In this document: positions 15,627-22,283 of the stretch, piece after piece
How the letters are laid out: the number at the start of each line of letters is the position of its first letter
Position numbering within the stretch: the first letter of the stretch is position 1
NCBI GenBank assembly: GCA_012839295.1
Contig: DUNO01000001.1
Span: 366,648-430,647, forward strand
Source: Clostridiales bacterium
Lineage (GTDB): Bacteria; Bacillota; Clostridia; Lachnospirales; Lachnospiraceae
DNA: 64,000 nucleotides
Direction: 5' to 3'
Notes under the pieces: generated by a model
Seen by the model: only the letters and a program-made list of their open reading frames with translations
Databases searched by the model: none
What the model was told of the DNA's origin: nothing
Program-made: the position numbers and the translations under genes

Positions 15627-15848
15627 ATGGAGAACAACAGACGTGAAGAATTGATTCAAATCATGACAAAATTTGCAGAATCTGGATGGGACTTAATTGA
15701 TGCTCCATCGAAAGCATGGCTTGAGGGTAATGGCGATACAGAAAAATTAATTGCCGCTATCGAACAAGCAGATAGAGAGTGCGGCAGATGTGGATGCGAT
15801 TTTGATCCTCTTTACAAAAGAGCGCTCACCCTGAAAGAATTACTATAG
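15627..15848 (+). CDS. Conserved hypothetical protein, 73 residues
   Basis: Small soluble protein, mostly helical, with a C-terminal CGRCGCDFDPLYKRAL segment containing three cysteines. AAGGAGGAAAAAC precedes the ATG. It looks intact and typical of small clostridial orphans, but I do not recognise a characterised family. The cysteines could bind metal or be redox active; that is speculation. It lies between two spacer motif copies as its own unit. Confidence 0.65.
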   Translation: MENNRREELIQIMTKFAESGWDLIDAPSKAWLEGNGDTEKLIAAIEQADRECGRCGCDFDPLYKRALTLKELL

Positions 15849-15857
15849 GTGGTCAAT

Positions 15858-15893
15858 GATTATATCTTCACTATTATCCTTCAGGAGCAGTCA
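15858..15893 (+). pseudogene. Short duplicated GNAT fragment
   Basis: 36 bases (GATTATATCTTCACTATTAT, then CCTTCAGGAGCAGTCA) repeat the coding segment at 14126-14161 of the complete GNAT, with about four mismatches. No flanking GNAT sequence remains. It is a micro-duplication inside the island. Confidence 0.6.
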
Positions 15894-15920
15894 GAGAAAG
15901 GCAAGAATGCTGGATATAAT

Positions 15921-15955
15921 CATAGCTGACCGGCAAATAAGAATTTGTCAATGGG
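15921..15955 (+). repeat. Cassette spacer motif
   Basis: CATAGCTGACCGGCAAATAA followed by GAATTTGTCAATGGG. The right half CAAATAAGAATTTG is palindromic. It precedes the broken flavin reductase gene. Confidence 0.55.
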
Positions 15956-15972
15956 AATTATATAACGGGAAG

Positions 15973-16480
15973 GTGAAAATTAATGAAAAAAAAGAATACT
16001 CAGCTATTCCAGAATCAATGAGAACGATGGAGACTTATGGATTTTCATGGATGGATTTTGTAACTGCAATACCATCTCCATTATTTGTAGTAACTTCTTA
16101 CAAATCTAATGGCAAACTAAGGCTTGTCTGCAATCGTGGGCGTGTTTTAATGGTAGTTCTCGTGGCTTTTACGCAATTCTCTCAAATGTAAATAAATCTG
16201 GACACATGTATCAAACTATAAAGGAAAAAGGGGAAGCGGTGCTGAATTTTCCCTCTGCTGACATTTATGAGAACTGTATCGCAACAATTACTAACAATGG
16301 ATTTGACAATGATGAGATAGCATTGTCGGGACTTACTGCTGAACAAGCAAAGAGTGTAAATGCACCATGTATCAAAGAATGTTTTCTTAATCTTGAATGT
16401 CGCTACTTGTGGGAACGTGAAATTACTGATGGAGATACTCATGTTTTAATGTGTTTAGAAGTGGTGAATGTTTGTGCTAG
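15973..16480 (+). pseudogene. Flavin reductase-like protein, frameshifted and missing its end
   Basis: Starting from a GTG at 15973, the product reads VKINEKKEYSAIPESMRTME and SWMDFVTAIPSPLFVVTSYK, as in FMN-binding flavin reductase-like (DIM6/NTAB) proteins. At about 16117 the frame must shift by one base to continue with ACLQSWACFNGSSRGFYAIL, GHMYQTIKEKGEAVLNFPSA and INAPCIKECFLN-like sequence up to VLMCLEVVNVC. The last residues of the family are then replaced, in frame, by a VOC-family protein. It is therefore both frameshifted and 3'-truncated, and is not expected to give a functional reductase. Confidence 0.75.
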
Positions 16481-16481
16481 A

Positions 16482-16715
16482 ATGGCTATAATCACACCGA
16501 ATTTTAATTTCGCAGGTCGTTGTGAAGAAGCAATCGTACTGTATCAAAAGGCTTTTGACGCAAAAGTTGGTTGTTTATTACGATATTCCGATGCCAATAA
16601 GTCTGATTGGGATAAAGAATTAGAACCAGAACAGGAAAATTACATATATCATGCGGAGCTTTTTATTGGTGACCAGAGGGCAATATTCTTGAATTACAAA
16701 GCTGGAGACAGATAA
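16482..16715 (+). pseudogene. VOC (PhnB-like) protein, C-terminally truncated
   Basis: MAIITPNFNFAGRCEEAIVL, YQKAFDAKVGCLLRYSDA and NYIYHAELFIGDQRA are the first two-thirds of a PhnB-like vicinal-oxygen-chelate protein. After about 68 residues the sequence departs from the family (IFLNYKAGDR) and stops, about half the usual length. It is fused in frame behind the damaged flavin reductase. Translation from its own ATG at 16482 would lack a good ribosome site. It is probably a decayed cassette. Confidence 0.7.
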
Positions 16716-16729
16716 ATCCTGCTTATAAA

Positions 16730-16760
16730 GAATGAGGCGCTAAATTCCAATTTGCAGGAC
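16730..16760 (+). repeat. Cassette spacer motif
   Basis: GAATGAGGCGCTAAATTCCA followed by ATTTGCAGGAC. It has a clear AAATTCCAATTT palindrome and ATGAG left element. Confidence 0.65.
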
Positions 16761-16794
16761 TAAAAGTTGAAAATCTAGATAGAAGGTAGAAAAG

Positions 16795-17112
16795 ATGAAG
16801 TTACTTTTTTTGTGTAGTCAAAATAAACGACGTAGTTTGACAGCCGAAAATATATTCGATGGGTATAATGGGCACGAAGCACGTTCAGCAGGAACAGAAT
16901 CGAACGCTCGGATTAAAGTTACGGGTGGGCTTCTTGGATGGGCTGAAATCATATTTTGTATGGAAAAAAAGCATTTTAGAAGAATAAAGGAAAAATATTC
17001 TGATATGATTGCAGATAAAAAGGTGGTTTGCCTTTATATCAACGATGATTATGATTTTATGGACAGAGAATTGGTTGAGCTACTCATGAGTTATGTTTGT
17101 GACTATATTTGA
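16795..17112 (+). CDS. Low-molecular-weight phosphotyrosine phosphatase-like protein
   Basis: 105-residue protein of a short LMW-PTP-like family. The phosphate loop CSQNKRRS near residues 7-14 fits C-x5-R-S, and DDYDFMD near the C-terminus supplies the general-acid region. The body reads ARSAGTESNARIKVTGGLLG and AEIIFCMEKKHFRRI. Such short versions are, to my knowledge, often seen as single-gene cassettes in other bacteria, which suits this context; that is background, not evidence from here. The start is well placed (GAAGGTAGAAAAG before ATG). It looks intact. Confidence 0.8.
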   Translation: MKLLFLCSQNKRRSLTAENIFDGYNGHEARSAGTESNARIKVTGGLLGWAEIIFCMEKKHFRRIKEKYSDMIADKKVVCLYINDDYDFMDRELVELLMSYVCDYI

Positions 17113-17165
17113 TTCAAATGTAAATAGCATTGTTAAGATGAAGATCTGATTCATACTTTACTTAT

Positions 17166-17203
17166 AGAGCATAATTGGAAGATGACAAATTTGATTTAGG
17201 AGG
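17166..17203 (+). repeat. Cassette spacer motif
   Basis: AGAGCATAATTGGAAGATGA followed by CAAATTTGATTTAGGAGG. Both halves are good, and the final GGAGG is the ribosome site of the next gene. Confidence 0.7.
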
Positions 17204-17210
17204 TATGCAT

Positions 17211-17537
17211 ATGAAAATTACGGTCTATAGTGCAGAAATTGAGATAAGCGATTGGAGCCGTAAGCTAAAAATAGCTACTATTATCTTTGCAGCTATTACT
17301 GCAATATCATCTATAATTCTATTATTTACAAAAGTCGTAATACCAGGGTTGGTACCGATTGCATTAGGCTGTACAACGCTATTATTAGGTGTCAAATCAT
17401 TCAATGTCTATTTTAAAAGGCAGAAAAGTAAATTATTTTTATTGACGGGGATAGTTCTTACATTGATTTTTGCATGTGGGTTGTATATTGGGATTGATCA
17501 GGTTATTACCGAATTTACAAAAGCAATCGGATTATGA
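17211..17537 (+). CDS. Small membrane protein, unknown
   Basis: 108-residue protein with a polar N-terminus (MKITVYSAEIEISDWSRK), two adjacent membrane segments (IATIIFAAITAISSIILLF and VVIPGLVPIALGCTTLLLG), a basic loop (FKRQKSK) and a third segment (LLTGIVLTLIFACGLYIG). The start at 17211 follows AGGAGGTATGCAT. No family was recognised. It is a stand-alone gene between spacer motifs. Confidence 0.7.
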   Translation: MKITVYSAEIEISDWSRKLKIATIIFAAITAISSIILLFTKVVIPGLVPIALGCTTLLLGVKSFNVYFKRQKSKLFLLTGIVLTLIFACGLYIGIDQVITEFTKAIGL

Positions 17538-17564
17538 ATATGTTGCATGGCCAGTAATCTTGAC

Positions 17565-17599
17565 AGAGAACTAAGTTGATAAATTCCAAGTTGCCGGGA
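17565..17599 (+). repeat. Cassette spacer motif
   Basis: AGAGAACTAAGTTGATAAAT followed by TCCAAGTTGCCGGG. The right-half palindrome AATTCCAAGTT is slightly diverged. Confidence 0.55.
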
Positions 17600-17653
17600 A
17601 ACTTTGAAATATAGGTTATTTATATAATTTTAAGTTAGGAAAAAGGAGATATA

Positions 17654-18172
17654 ATGAATGGGTTTTTGCTGTTGATTCCACTTTTACTGATAAGATACGG
17701 GCTTTTATGTGCGTTAAATAAAGAAGCGTTAAAACGTGCAGCCTTCTTTCCTCCTATGATCGGAAAGGAGAAGGCCGCGTTCTGGTTTTATCAGACCTCA
17801 ACTATACTTTTATTCCTGTATTTGTGCTTCCTCAAGATAAATATTGATTCAATGTGGTTTTATCCCGGCGCAGTCGTATATGGTTTCGGAATCCTATTGT
17901 GCATCGTGTCCATATCAAATTTTGCAAAGCCGGCAAAGAATGGAATAAATCACAAAGGGTTTTATCGTGTTTCACGCAACCCCATATATGTGGCATATTT
18001 TATTTATTTCTTAGGTTGCGTTTTGCTTACACGGTCGTTCATACTACTTGCGTTAGTAATTGTTTTTCAGGTATCGGCACATTGGATTATTCTGTCCGAA
18101 GAAAGATGGTGCGTTGAGGAATTTGGGGAAGAGTACATAAACTATATGAAAAAAGTGAGGCGTTATATTTAA
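17654..18172 (+). CDS. Isoprenylcysteine/phospholipid carboxyl methyltransferase-like membrane protein
   Basis: 172-residue integral membrane protein of the ICMT/PEMT-like methyltransferase group, predicted to use S-adenosylmethionine. Four to five hydrophobic segments are followed by the conserved C-terminal region GFYRVSRNPIYVAYFIYFLG (about 107-126), HWIILSEERWC with the conserved E-E pair, and FGEEYINYMKKVRRYI. The ribosome site AAAAAGGAGATATA precedes the ATG. The natural substrate in bacteria is unknown. It appears intact. Confidence 0.82.
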   Translation: MNGFLLLIPLLLIRYGLLCALNKEALKRAAFFPPMIGKEKAAFWFYQTSTILLFLYLCFLKINIDSMWFYPGAVVYGFGILLCIVSISNFAKPAKNGINHKGFYRVSRNPIYVAYFIYFLGCVLLTRSFILLALVIVFQVSAHWIILSEERWCVEEFGEEYINYMKKVRRYI

Positions 18173-18255
18173 GATAAGGGAACGTATTGGGAATACTTGT
18201 ATAAAAGCATTTATGGTATAATCTTTATGACAGAAATTTGTATGGAGGAATTAGC

Positions 18256-18735
18256 ATGAATAAAAAAAGAGGATTGGTTGAAATAAACAAAGAGGAAGTG
18301 ACAGAACCGATTGCACCATTGCAATGCAGTACAGTTTTGGATACCGGACCTTTCTACCATGGTACAAAAGCTGACTTGAAACCGGGAGACTTGCTGGAGC
18401 CTGGTTATAGCTCTAATTATGGCGGGCGAAAGAAGGCCAACTATATCTATCTGACTGCGACCTTAGATGCGGCTGTGTGGGGAGCGGAGCTTGCAATGGG
18501 CGATGAGCCGGGTCGTATCTATCGTGTGGAGCCCATCGGCACCTTTGAGAATGATCCTAATCTGACAGATAAGAAGTTTCCTGGAAACCCGACTAGATCC
18601 TATCGCACCCGGCAGCCCTTGCGTGTAATAGGCGAAGTTTTGGATTGGGAAGGCCACTCCCCGGAGGTGCTACAGAAAATGCGGGATCACCTCGAAGAAC
18701 TTAAACGTCTTGGTATTGAGGCGATAAACGACTGA
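18256..18735 (+). CDS. arr: Rifampin (NAD+) ADP-ribosyltransferase, Arr family
   Basis: 159-residue Arr-type enzyme that inactivates rifamycins by ADP-ribosylation of the ansa-bridge hydroxyl. Characteristic segments are FYHGTKADLKPGDLLEPGYS (NAD-binding histidine), NYIYLTATLDAAVWGAELAM and GRIYRVEPIG with the catalytic-region aspartate following in NDPNLTDKKFPGNPTRSYRT. The start at 18256 follows TGGAGGAATTAGC; an in-frame ATG at 18238 is less likely. It resembles a complete resistance determinant inside the cassette-like island. Its 3' end (GAGGCGATAAACG) is repeated in inverted orientation at 18799. Confidence 0.92.
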   Translation: MNKKRGLVEINKEEVTEPIAPLQCSTVLDTGPFYHGTKADLKPGDLLEPGYSSNYGGRKKANYIYLTATLDAAVWGAELAMGDEPGRIYRVEPIGTFENDPNLTDKKFPGNPTRSYRTRQPLRVIGEVLDWEGHSPEVLQKMRDHLEELKRLGIEAIND

Positions 18736-18811
18736 CTTCGGATAGTAAGCAAATTCTAGCAAAATTAGCCGTTCCAATACTGCACATAAGTTAAATCACC
18801 AACGTTTATCG
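18719..18811. repeat. 13-bp inverted repeat around the end of arr
   Basis: GAGGCGATAAACG at 18719-18731, within the last codons of arr, is matched by its exact complement at 18799-18811. Reading the minus strand through the second arm gives a coding-like fragment (LKSDREKLEEAINVGDLTYV then QYWNG and a stop), so the arm may be an inverted gene remnant rather than a terminator. Confidence 0.45.
18740..18771 (+). repeat. Cassette spacer motif, diverged
   Basis: GGATAGTAAGCAAATTCTAG followed by CAAAATTAGCCG. The left half is weak and the right half is spread out. It lies directly after arr. Confidence 0.4.
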
Positions 18812-18924
18812 CCTCTTCCAGTTTTTCTCGATCTGATTTGAGTTTGTCTTATTAGATAAAATGCGAACATTATTCTGCATGGAAAGAGTGCTGTGGATTA
18901 TTTATATTAGGGAGGGGCATATAT

Positions 18925-19812
18925 ATGAAATTTGCGGCTTTACAATTAGATAATTCTATACGTGGGGTAGAGAAACGGTTTCTGATGATAGAACAATTGA
19001 TTAAGCAGGCCAATGGTGTCCAGTTCGTTGTTTTACCCGAGTTATCAACGCCAGGCTATATTCCTACCTATGAAATATGGAATTATAAAGAATCAAATGG
19101 AGAGCTTACAAAAACATGGGCGATTTCCATGGCTAAAAAATATGATGTTTATATTGGATGCGGATATGTTGATTATTCTGAAGGGGAGTACTATAACGCC
19201 TATCTTATTGCAAATAAGAACGGTATATGTGGAACAGTATATAAAGAAGAGCCTGAATCCAACATATTTAAACGCGGGAAGTTTCCGCATATCATCCAAA
19301 CACCACTTGGAAAGATCGCCGTGGGCATTTGTTTTGATTCCCATAGAGAGTGTTTTTATGATGGAATTAAGAATGAAGATCCGGGCTTAATACTTTTACC
19401 TCACGCTTGGGCAATGTCAGTCGATGATGCTGGAGCAGTAAAGCAGGAAAATATAGCAAAAACGGATTTTCTTGGAAAGACTTACGCCCAAGCTTTTGGT
19501 GTTCCTGTTGTTTTTTGTAATGCAATCGGAGCTGTAGACCGTATGGCCGGCATCACGGGAACCTTGATGAAAAATTATAGGTTGGTTGGGCAATCGAGTG
19601 TATATTTCCCTAATGGGATGATTACTAATTTTGGTCAACATCAAATTTGCCTGTTTGACATTGATATTTCAAACGCAGGGAAGTTGAATGAGGAAATACC
19701 ATTCTATGGTACTTATATTGATAAAGGATCAAAACTGTTTCGCAACATTGTGCTACCACTTGATATCCGAAAGGGGATTAAAGATTATAAACGGTATAAA
19801 GGGCAACTCTAA
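18925..19812 (+). CDS. Carbon-nitrogen hydrolase (nitrilase superfamily)
   Basis: 295-residue nitrilase-fold amidohydrolase. The Glu-Lys-Cys triad is visible: glutamate in VVLPELSTPGY (about residue 39), lysine in GTVYKEEPE (about 109) and cysteine in GKIAVGICFDSHRE (about 138). A second glutamate in the same KEEPES segment is also typical. It is expected to hydrolyse an amide or carbamoyl bond. The substrate cannot be inferred from the sequence, since no branch-specific motif is recognised. GGGAGGGGCATATAT precedes the ATG. It looks intact. Confidence 0.85.
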   Translation: MKFAALQLDNSIRGVEKRFLMIEQLIKQANGVQFVVLPELSTPGYIPTYEIWNYKESNGELTKTWAISMAKKYDVYIGCGYVDYSEGEYYNAYLIANKNGICGTVYKEEPESNIFKRGKFPHIIQTPLGKIAVGICFDSHRECFYDGIKNEDPGLILLPHAWAMSVDDAGAVKQENIAKTDFLGKTYAQAFGVPVVFCNAIGAVDRMAGITGTLMKNYRLVGQSSVYFPNGMITNFGQHQICLFDIDISNAGKLNEEIPFYGTYIDKGSKLFRNIVLPLDIRKGIKDYKRYKGQL

Positions 19813-19833
19813 TTCACAAAGAGAGATGATATT

Positions 19834-20088
19834 ATGGATGACGATAAGATTTTACGTTTAAATTTAGACAAAATTCATACCACTAAAATGGGTATTGACA
19901 GAATAGAAAGAAATTTAGGATTGGATACAAAGGATGTCGTAGAATGGTGTAAAAACAAAATTAAACTTTCGGATTGTTCTATAATAAAACAAGGGAAAAA
20001 TTATTATGTAACTATTGATAACTGTGTAATAACAATAAACTCTTATAGTTATACGATAATTACGGCTCATAAATTAAAAAACAAATAA
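19834..20088 (+). CDS. DUF3781 family protein
   Basis: 84-residue protein with the DUF3781 pattern: LDKIHTTKMGIDRIERNLGL (about 11-30), DVVEWCKNKI, GKNYYVTIDNCVITINSYSY and ending TIITAHK. The function is unknown in the family. It starts 21 bases after the nitrilase gene with a GAGAGATGATATT ribosome site, so these two may be one transcription unit. There is no spacer motif between them. Confidence 0.8.
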   Translation: MDDDKILRLNLDKIHTTKMGIDRIERNLGLDTKDVVEWCKNKIKLSDCSIIKQGKNYYVTIDNCVITINSYSYTIITAHKLKNK

Positions 20089-20112
20089 ATTCTAATGTGC
20101 GGAGGTGTGGAT

Positions 20113-20178
20113 ATGTTAGATAACATACCTTTGCCCACAGAAATACGGACAATATCATATCCTTCCATATCGATATGA
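20113..20178 (+). pseudogene. Truncated gene start, 21 codons
   Basis: A strong ribosome site (GCGGAGGTGTGGAT) leads into MLDNIPLPTEIRTISYPSIS and an early stop. The translation signal is better than expected by chance, and the peptide looks like the beginning of a longer protein whose body has been lost. The next spacer motif follows 7 bases after the stop. The family was not identified. Confidence 0.4.
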
Positions 20179-20184
20179 AAAAAT

Positions 20185-20225
20185 AGAGCATAATACGAAG
20201 CGGGTCAAATTTCAATTTGGTGGAG
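20185..20225 (+). repeat. Cassette spacer motif
   Basis: AGAGCATAATACGAAGCGGG, then TCAAATTTCAATTTGGTGGA and G. It is a near-consensus copy with a perfect CAAATTtCAATTTG palindrome, directly upstream of the Nudix gene. Confidence 0.7.
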
Positions 20226-20235
20226 AGTTATAATA

Positions 20236-20847
20236 ATGAAAAAGTGGTTAAAATGGGCAATGGAAATACAAAGCTTAGCGCAGTCCGGGCTAGCATACGC
20301 TAATAATGTTTATGATATAGAAAGGTATCAGAGATTAAGAGAAATATCAGCGGAAATATTAAGCGAAAAAACAGATATATCAACTGAAAAAGTAAAAGAG
20401 ATATTTTGTAATGAACAGGGTTATCAAACACCGAAACTAGATACCAGAGCAGCTATTTTTAAGGGCGATAAGATATTGCTTGTACATGAGAATAATGGGA
20501 CTTGGTCATTACCTGGTGGTTGGGTAGATGTGTTAGAATCAATAAAGTCCAATACGATAAAAGAGGTAAAAGAAGAAACTGGTTTAGATGTTGAAACACA
20601 AAAAATAATTGCTATTCAGGACAGAAATAAACATAATAAACCAATATATGCGTATGGAGTTTGTAAAGTTTTTGTATTATGCAATGTCACTGGTGGACGT
20701 TTTGAAAAGAATATAGAAACAACAGAAATGGATTATTTTTCATTAGATAATTTACCTGGTTTAGCAGAAGAAAAATGCAATAAAGAACAAATTGAAATTT
20801 GTTTTAAAGCATATAGTAATGAGAATTGGCAAGTACAATTTGATTAG
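20236..20847 (+). CDS. Nudix hydrolase with N-terminal helical domain
   Basis: 203-residue hydrolase of nucleoside-diphosphate-linked compounds. Residues 1-65 form the helical 'Nudix N-terminal' domain (WAMEIQSLAQSGLAYANNVY). The Nudix box GGWVDVLESIKSNTIKEVKE followed by ETGL (about 95-118) fits G-x5-E-x7-(R/K)E-x2-EE-x-G, with lysine in place of the usual arginine. The catalytic glutamates are kept. Relatives include ADP-ribose pyrophosphatases; the substrate is unproven. TGGAGAGTTATAATA precedes the ATG. It looks intact. Confidence 0.87.
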   Translation: MKKWLKWAMEIQSLAQSGLAYANNVYDIERYQRLREISAEILSEKTDISTEKVKEIFCNEQGYQTPKLDTRAAIFKGDKILLVHENNGTWSLPGGWVDVLESIKSNTIKEVKEETGLDVETQKIIAIQDRNKHNKPIYAYGVCKVFVLCNVTGGRFEKNIETTEMDYFSLDNLPGLAEEKCNKEQIEICFKAYSNENWQVQFD

Positions 20848-20956
20848 AACAATCATATAAATCAATTATATGTGCAGAAGGAGTTTAAATACACCAATCC
20901 TTGATAATAAGTATATCCAAAATCCAAATTTAGCAAACGGTTTGAAGCGAAAATAA

Positions 20957-20988
20957 AAATGTAGTCAACAATCATTAAATTGAAAAGG
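20957..20988 (+). repeat. Cassette spacer motif, diverged
   Basis: AAAATGTAGTCAACAATCAT followed by TAAATTGAAAAGG. Only the right half is convincing. It precedes the broken GNAT unit. Confidence 0.35.
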
Positions 20989-20994
20989 ATCAAT

Positions 20995-21458
20995 ATGAAA
21001 AATTACAATACACCTTTATTAGAAACAGAGCGATTGATATTAAGAAAATTCACTGAAAATGATATAGAGGCCTTATTTACTATCTACGGGGACAAAGACG
21101 TGAATACCTTTTTGCCGTGGTTTCCTTTGAAATCATTAGAAGAAGCCGGGGTGTGCCTTGGTATTTGAGGCGGAAAGGGGTAGGAGATTATGAATTTAAC
21201 AATAAAACCGCTCACCATAGAGCTGAGGAACGATTTTTTTGATTTCTTCGCGGTAAAGGAGTTGCGTTGGCTCTTCTCAACCATGCCAGTGAAGATGCGG
21301 AGGCAGAAGGCTTTGATGCTATTGAGGGATATCCTCAATTACACGGGCACAAGGAAACCTTCGACTTTTCCGGACCAGTGCGGTTGTATGAAAAAGCTGG
21401 ATTTGTTAAAGTTGCTGAACAAGAAAAGGTAGCAATTATGAGGAAGAGTCTGAGGTAG
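20995..21458 (+). pseudogene. Broken GNAT chimera: N-terminus of one, C-terminus of another
   Basis: From ATG 20995, MKNYNTPLLETERLILRKFT and KDVNTFLPWFPLKSLEEAG form the start of a RimJ-type GNAT. The frame then ends at 21168 (VCLGI, stop). Beginning near 21247, in another frame, the product reads RGKGVALALLNHASEDAEAE, GFDAIEGYPQLHG and FSGPVRLYEKAGFVKVAEQE, the acetyl-CoA loop and end of a different GNAT subfamily, stopping at 21458. The central about 40 residues of both are missing or scrambled. It is not expected to be functional. Confidence 0.75.
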
Positions 21459-21483
21459 ATGTACGAATTTCAATACCTGGAGG
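21450..21483 (+). repeat. Last cassette spacer motif of the island
   Basis: CTGAGGTAGATGTACGAATT followed by TCAATACCTGGAGG. It marks the right edge of the array. The next features are a terminator and genes of the opposite strand. Confidence 0.5.
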
Positions 21484-21534
21484 AACAATAGGAGCGAAGC
21501 TATAGAGAATAGCAAAATTTCCCCGATAAAGAAA

Positions 21535-21577
21535 AACGGCGGCTTTGATGAGGTTATATCAAGTCCGCCGTTCAACT
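21535..21577 (-). terminator. Terminator of the minus-strand ABC operon
   Basis: On the minus strand ACGGCGGACTTGAT pairs with ATCAAAGCCGCCGT (one mismatch and a wobble), followed by TTTTTCTTT. It lies just after the ATPase stop. Confidence 0.8.
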
Positions 21578-21586
21578 GTTTACCTA

Positions 21587-22264
21587 TCACTTTCTTCTGT
21601 TGAAATACTTATCTATGAGTTCCTCCGTAACAGGTACAGCCCGTCTGTTATCAATGATATAGACCGCATCGCAGAGCTGCTCAATATCCTCGTAATTATG
21701 GGAGGTCAGAAGGATTGTCTTGCCCTCCGCTTGCAGCAAACGGACAATTTCCTTAACATCGTTGTATGTCTGGAAGTCCAAAGCGTTAAACGGTTCGTCC
21801 AATACAAGGATTTCCTGATTCTCCATAATGGCCTGTGCCAGTCCGAGCTTTTGCTTCATACCGAGGGAATAATTATCAACCTTTGTTTTATTTTCAGGAT
21901 CTAACCCGACCTTCCGCATGGTTTCACGGATTTGATTGTCGTTGATAACGCCGCGGATGTTCGCTAAGAATTTCAAGTTTTTAAATCCGCTGTAAATCCC
22001 GATAAAGCCGGGGGAGTTGATGAATACGCCCATATTTGCCGGGAAATCCGCCTTATCACCTAAGGTGCTTCCATCAATGACAACGCTTCCCTTGTCCGGT
22101 TTAACCATGCCGCAAATTATTTTGAAAAGCACGGATTTTCCGCTCCCATTTGCGCCGACAAGCCCGATAGTTTTTCCTCTTTCTACCGTAAGAGATACTT
22201 CCTCCAATATGGGCTGGCCTGAAAATTGTTTTGATACGTTTTTTATTTCGATGCATGCAGACAT
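21587..22264 (-). CDS. ABC transporter ATP-binding protein
   Basis: 225-residue ATPase of an ABC-2-type exporter. Walker A GANGSGKS (about 34-41), signature SLGMKQKLGL (about 129-138), Walker B LVLDEPFNALD and switch histidine in TSHN are all present. The start at 22264 follows GGAGGAAGCATAC; an upstream in-frame extension is unlikely. It lies 19 bases after the larger permease on the same strand. It is clearly related to the ATPase at 33857 of the other module. Likely roles are export of, or immunity to, peptides or antibiotics; this is inference from relatives. Confidence 0.93.
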   Translation of the reverse strand: MSACIEIKNVSKQFSGQPILEEVSLTVERGKTIGLVGANGSGKSVLFKIICGMVKPDKGSVVIDGSTLGDKADFPANMGVFINSPGFIGIYSGFKNLKFLANIRGVINDNQIRETMRKVGLDPENKTKVDNYSLGMKQKLGLAQAIMENQEILVLDEPFNALDFQTYNDVKEIVRLLQAEGKTILLTSHNYEDIEQLCDAVYIIDNRRAVPVTEELIDKYFNRRK

Positions 22265-22283
22265 GTATGCTTCCTCCTTAATT

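Noticed and set aside
20957..20988. Firm spacer motif call before the broken GNAT
   Set aside because: Only the AT-rich right half matches. In sequence this AT-rich it could occur by chance, so it is listed with low confidence.
5424..21490. A standard integron with attC sites
   Set aside because: The spacer motif lacks a conserved GTTRRRY/RYYYAAC core and the long bulged stem of attC. No integrase is present in the window. I keep only the cassette-like description.
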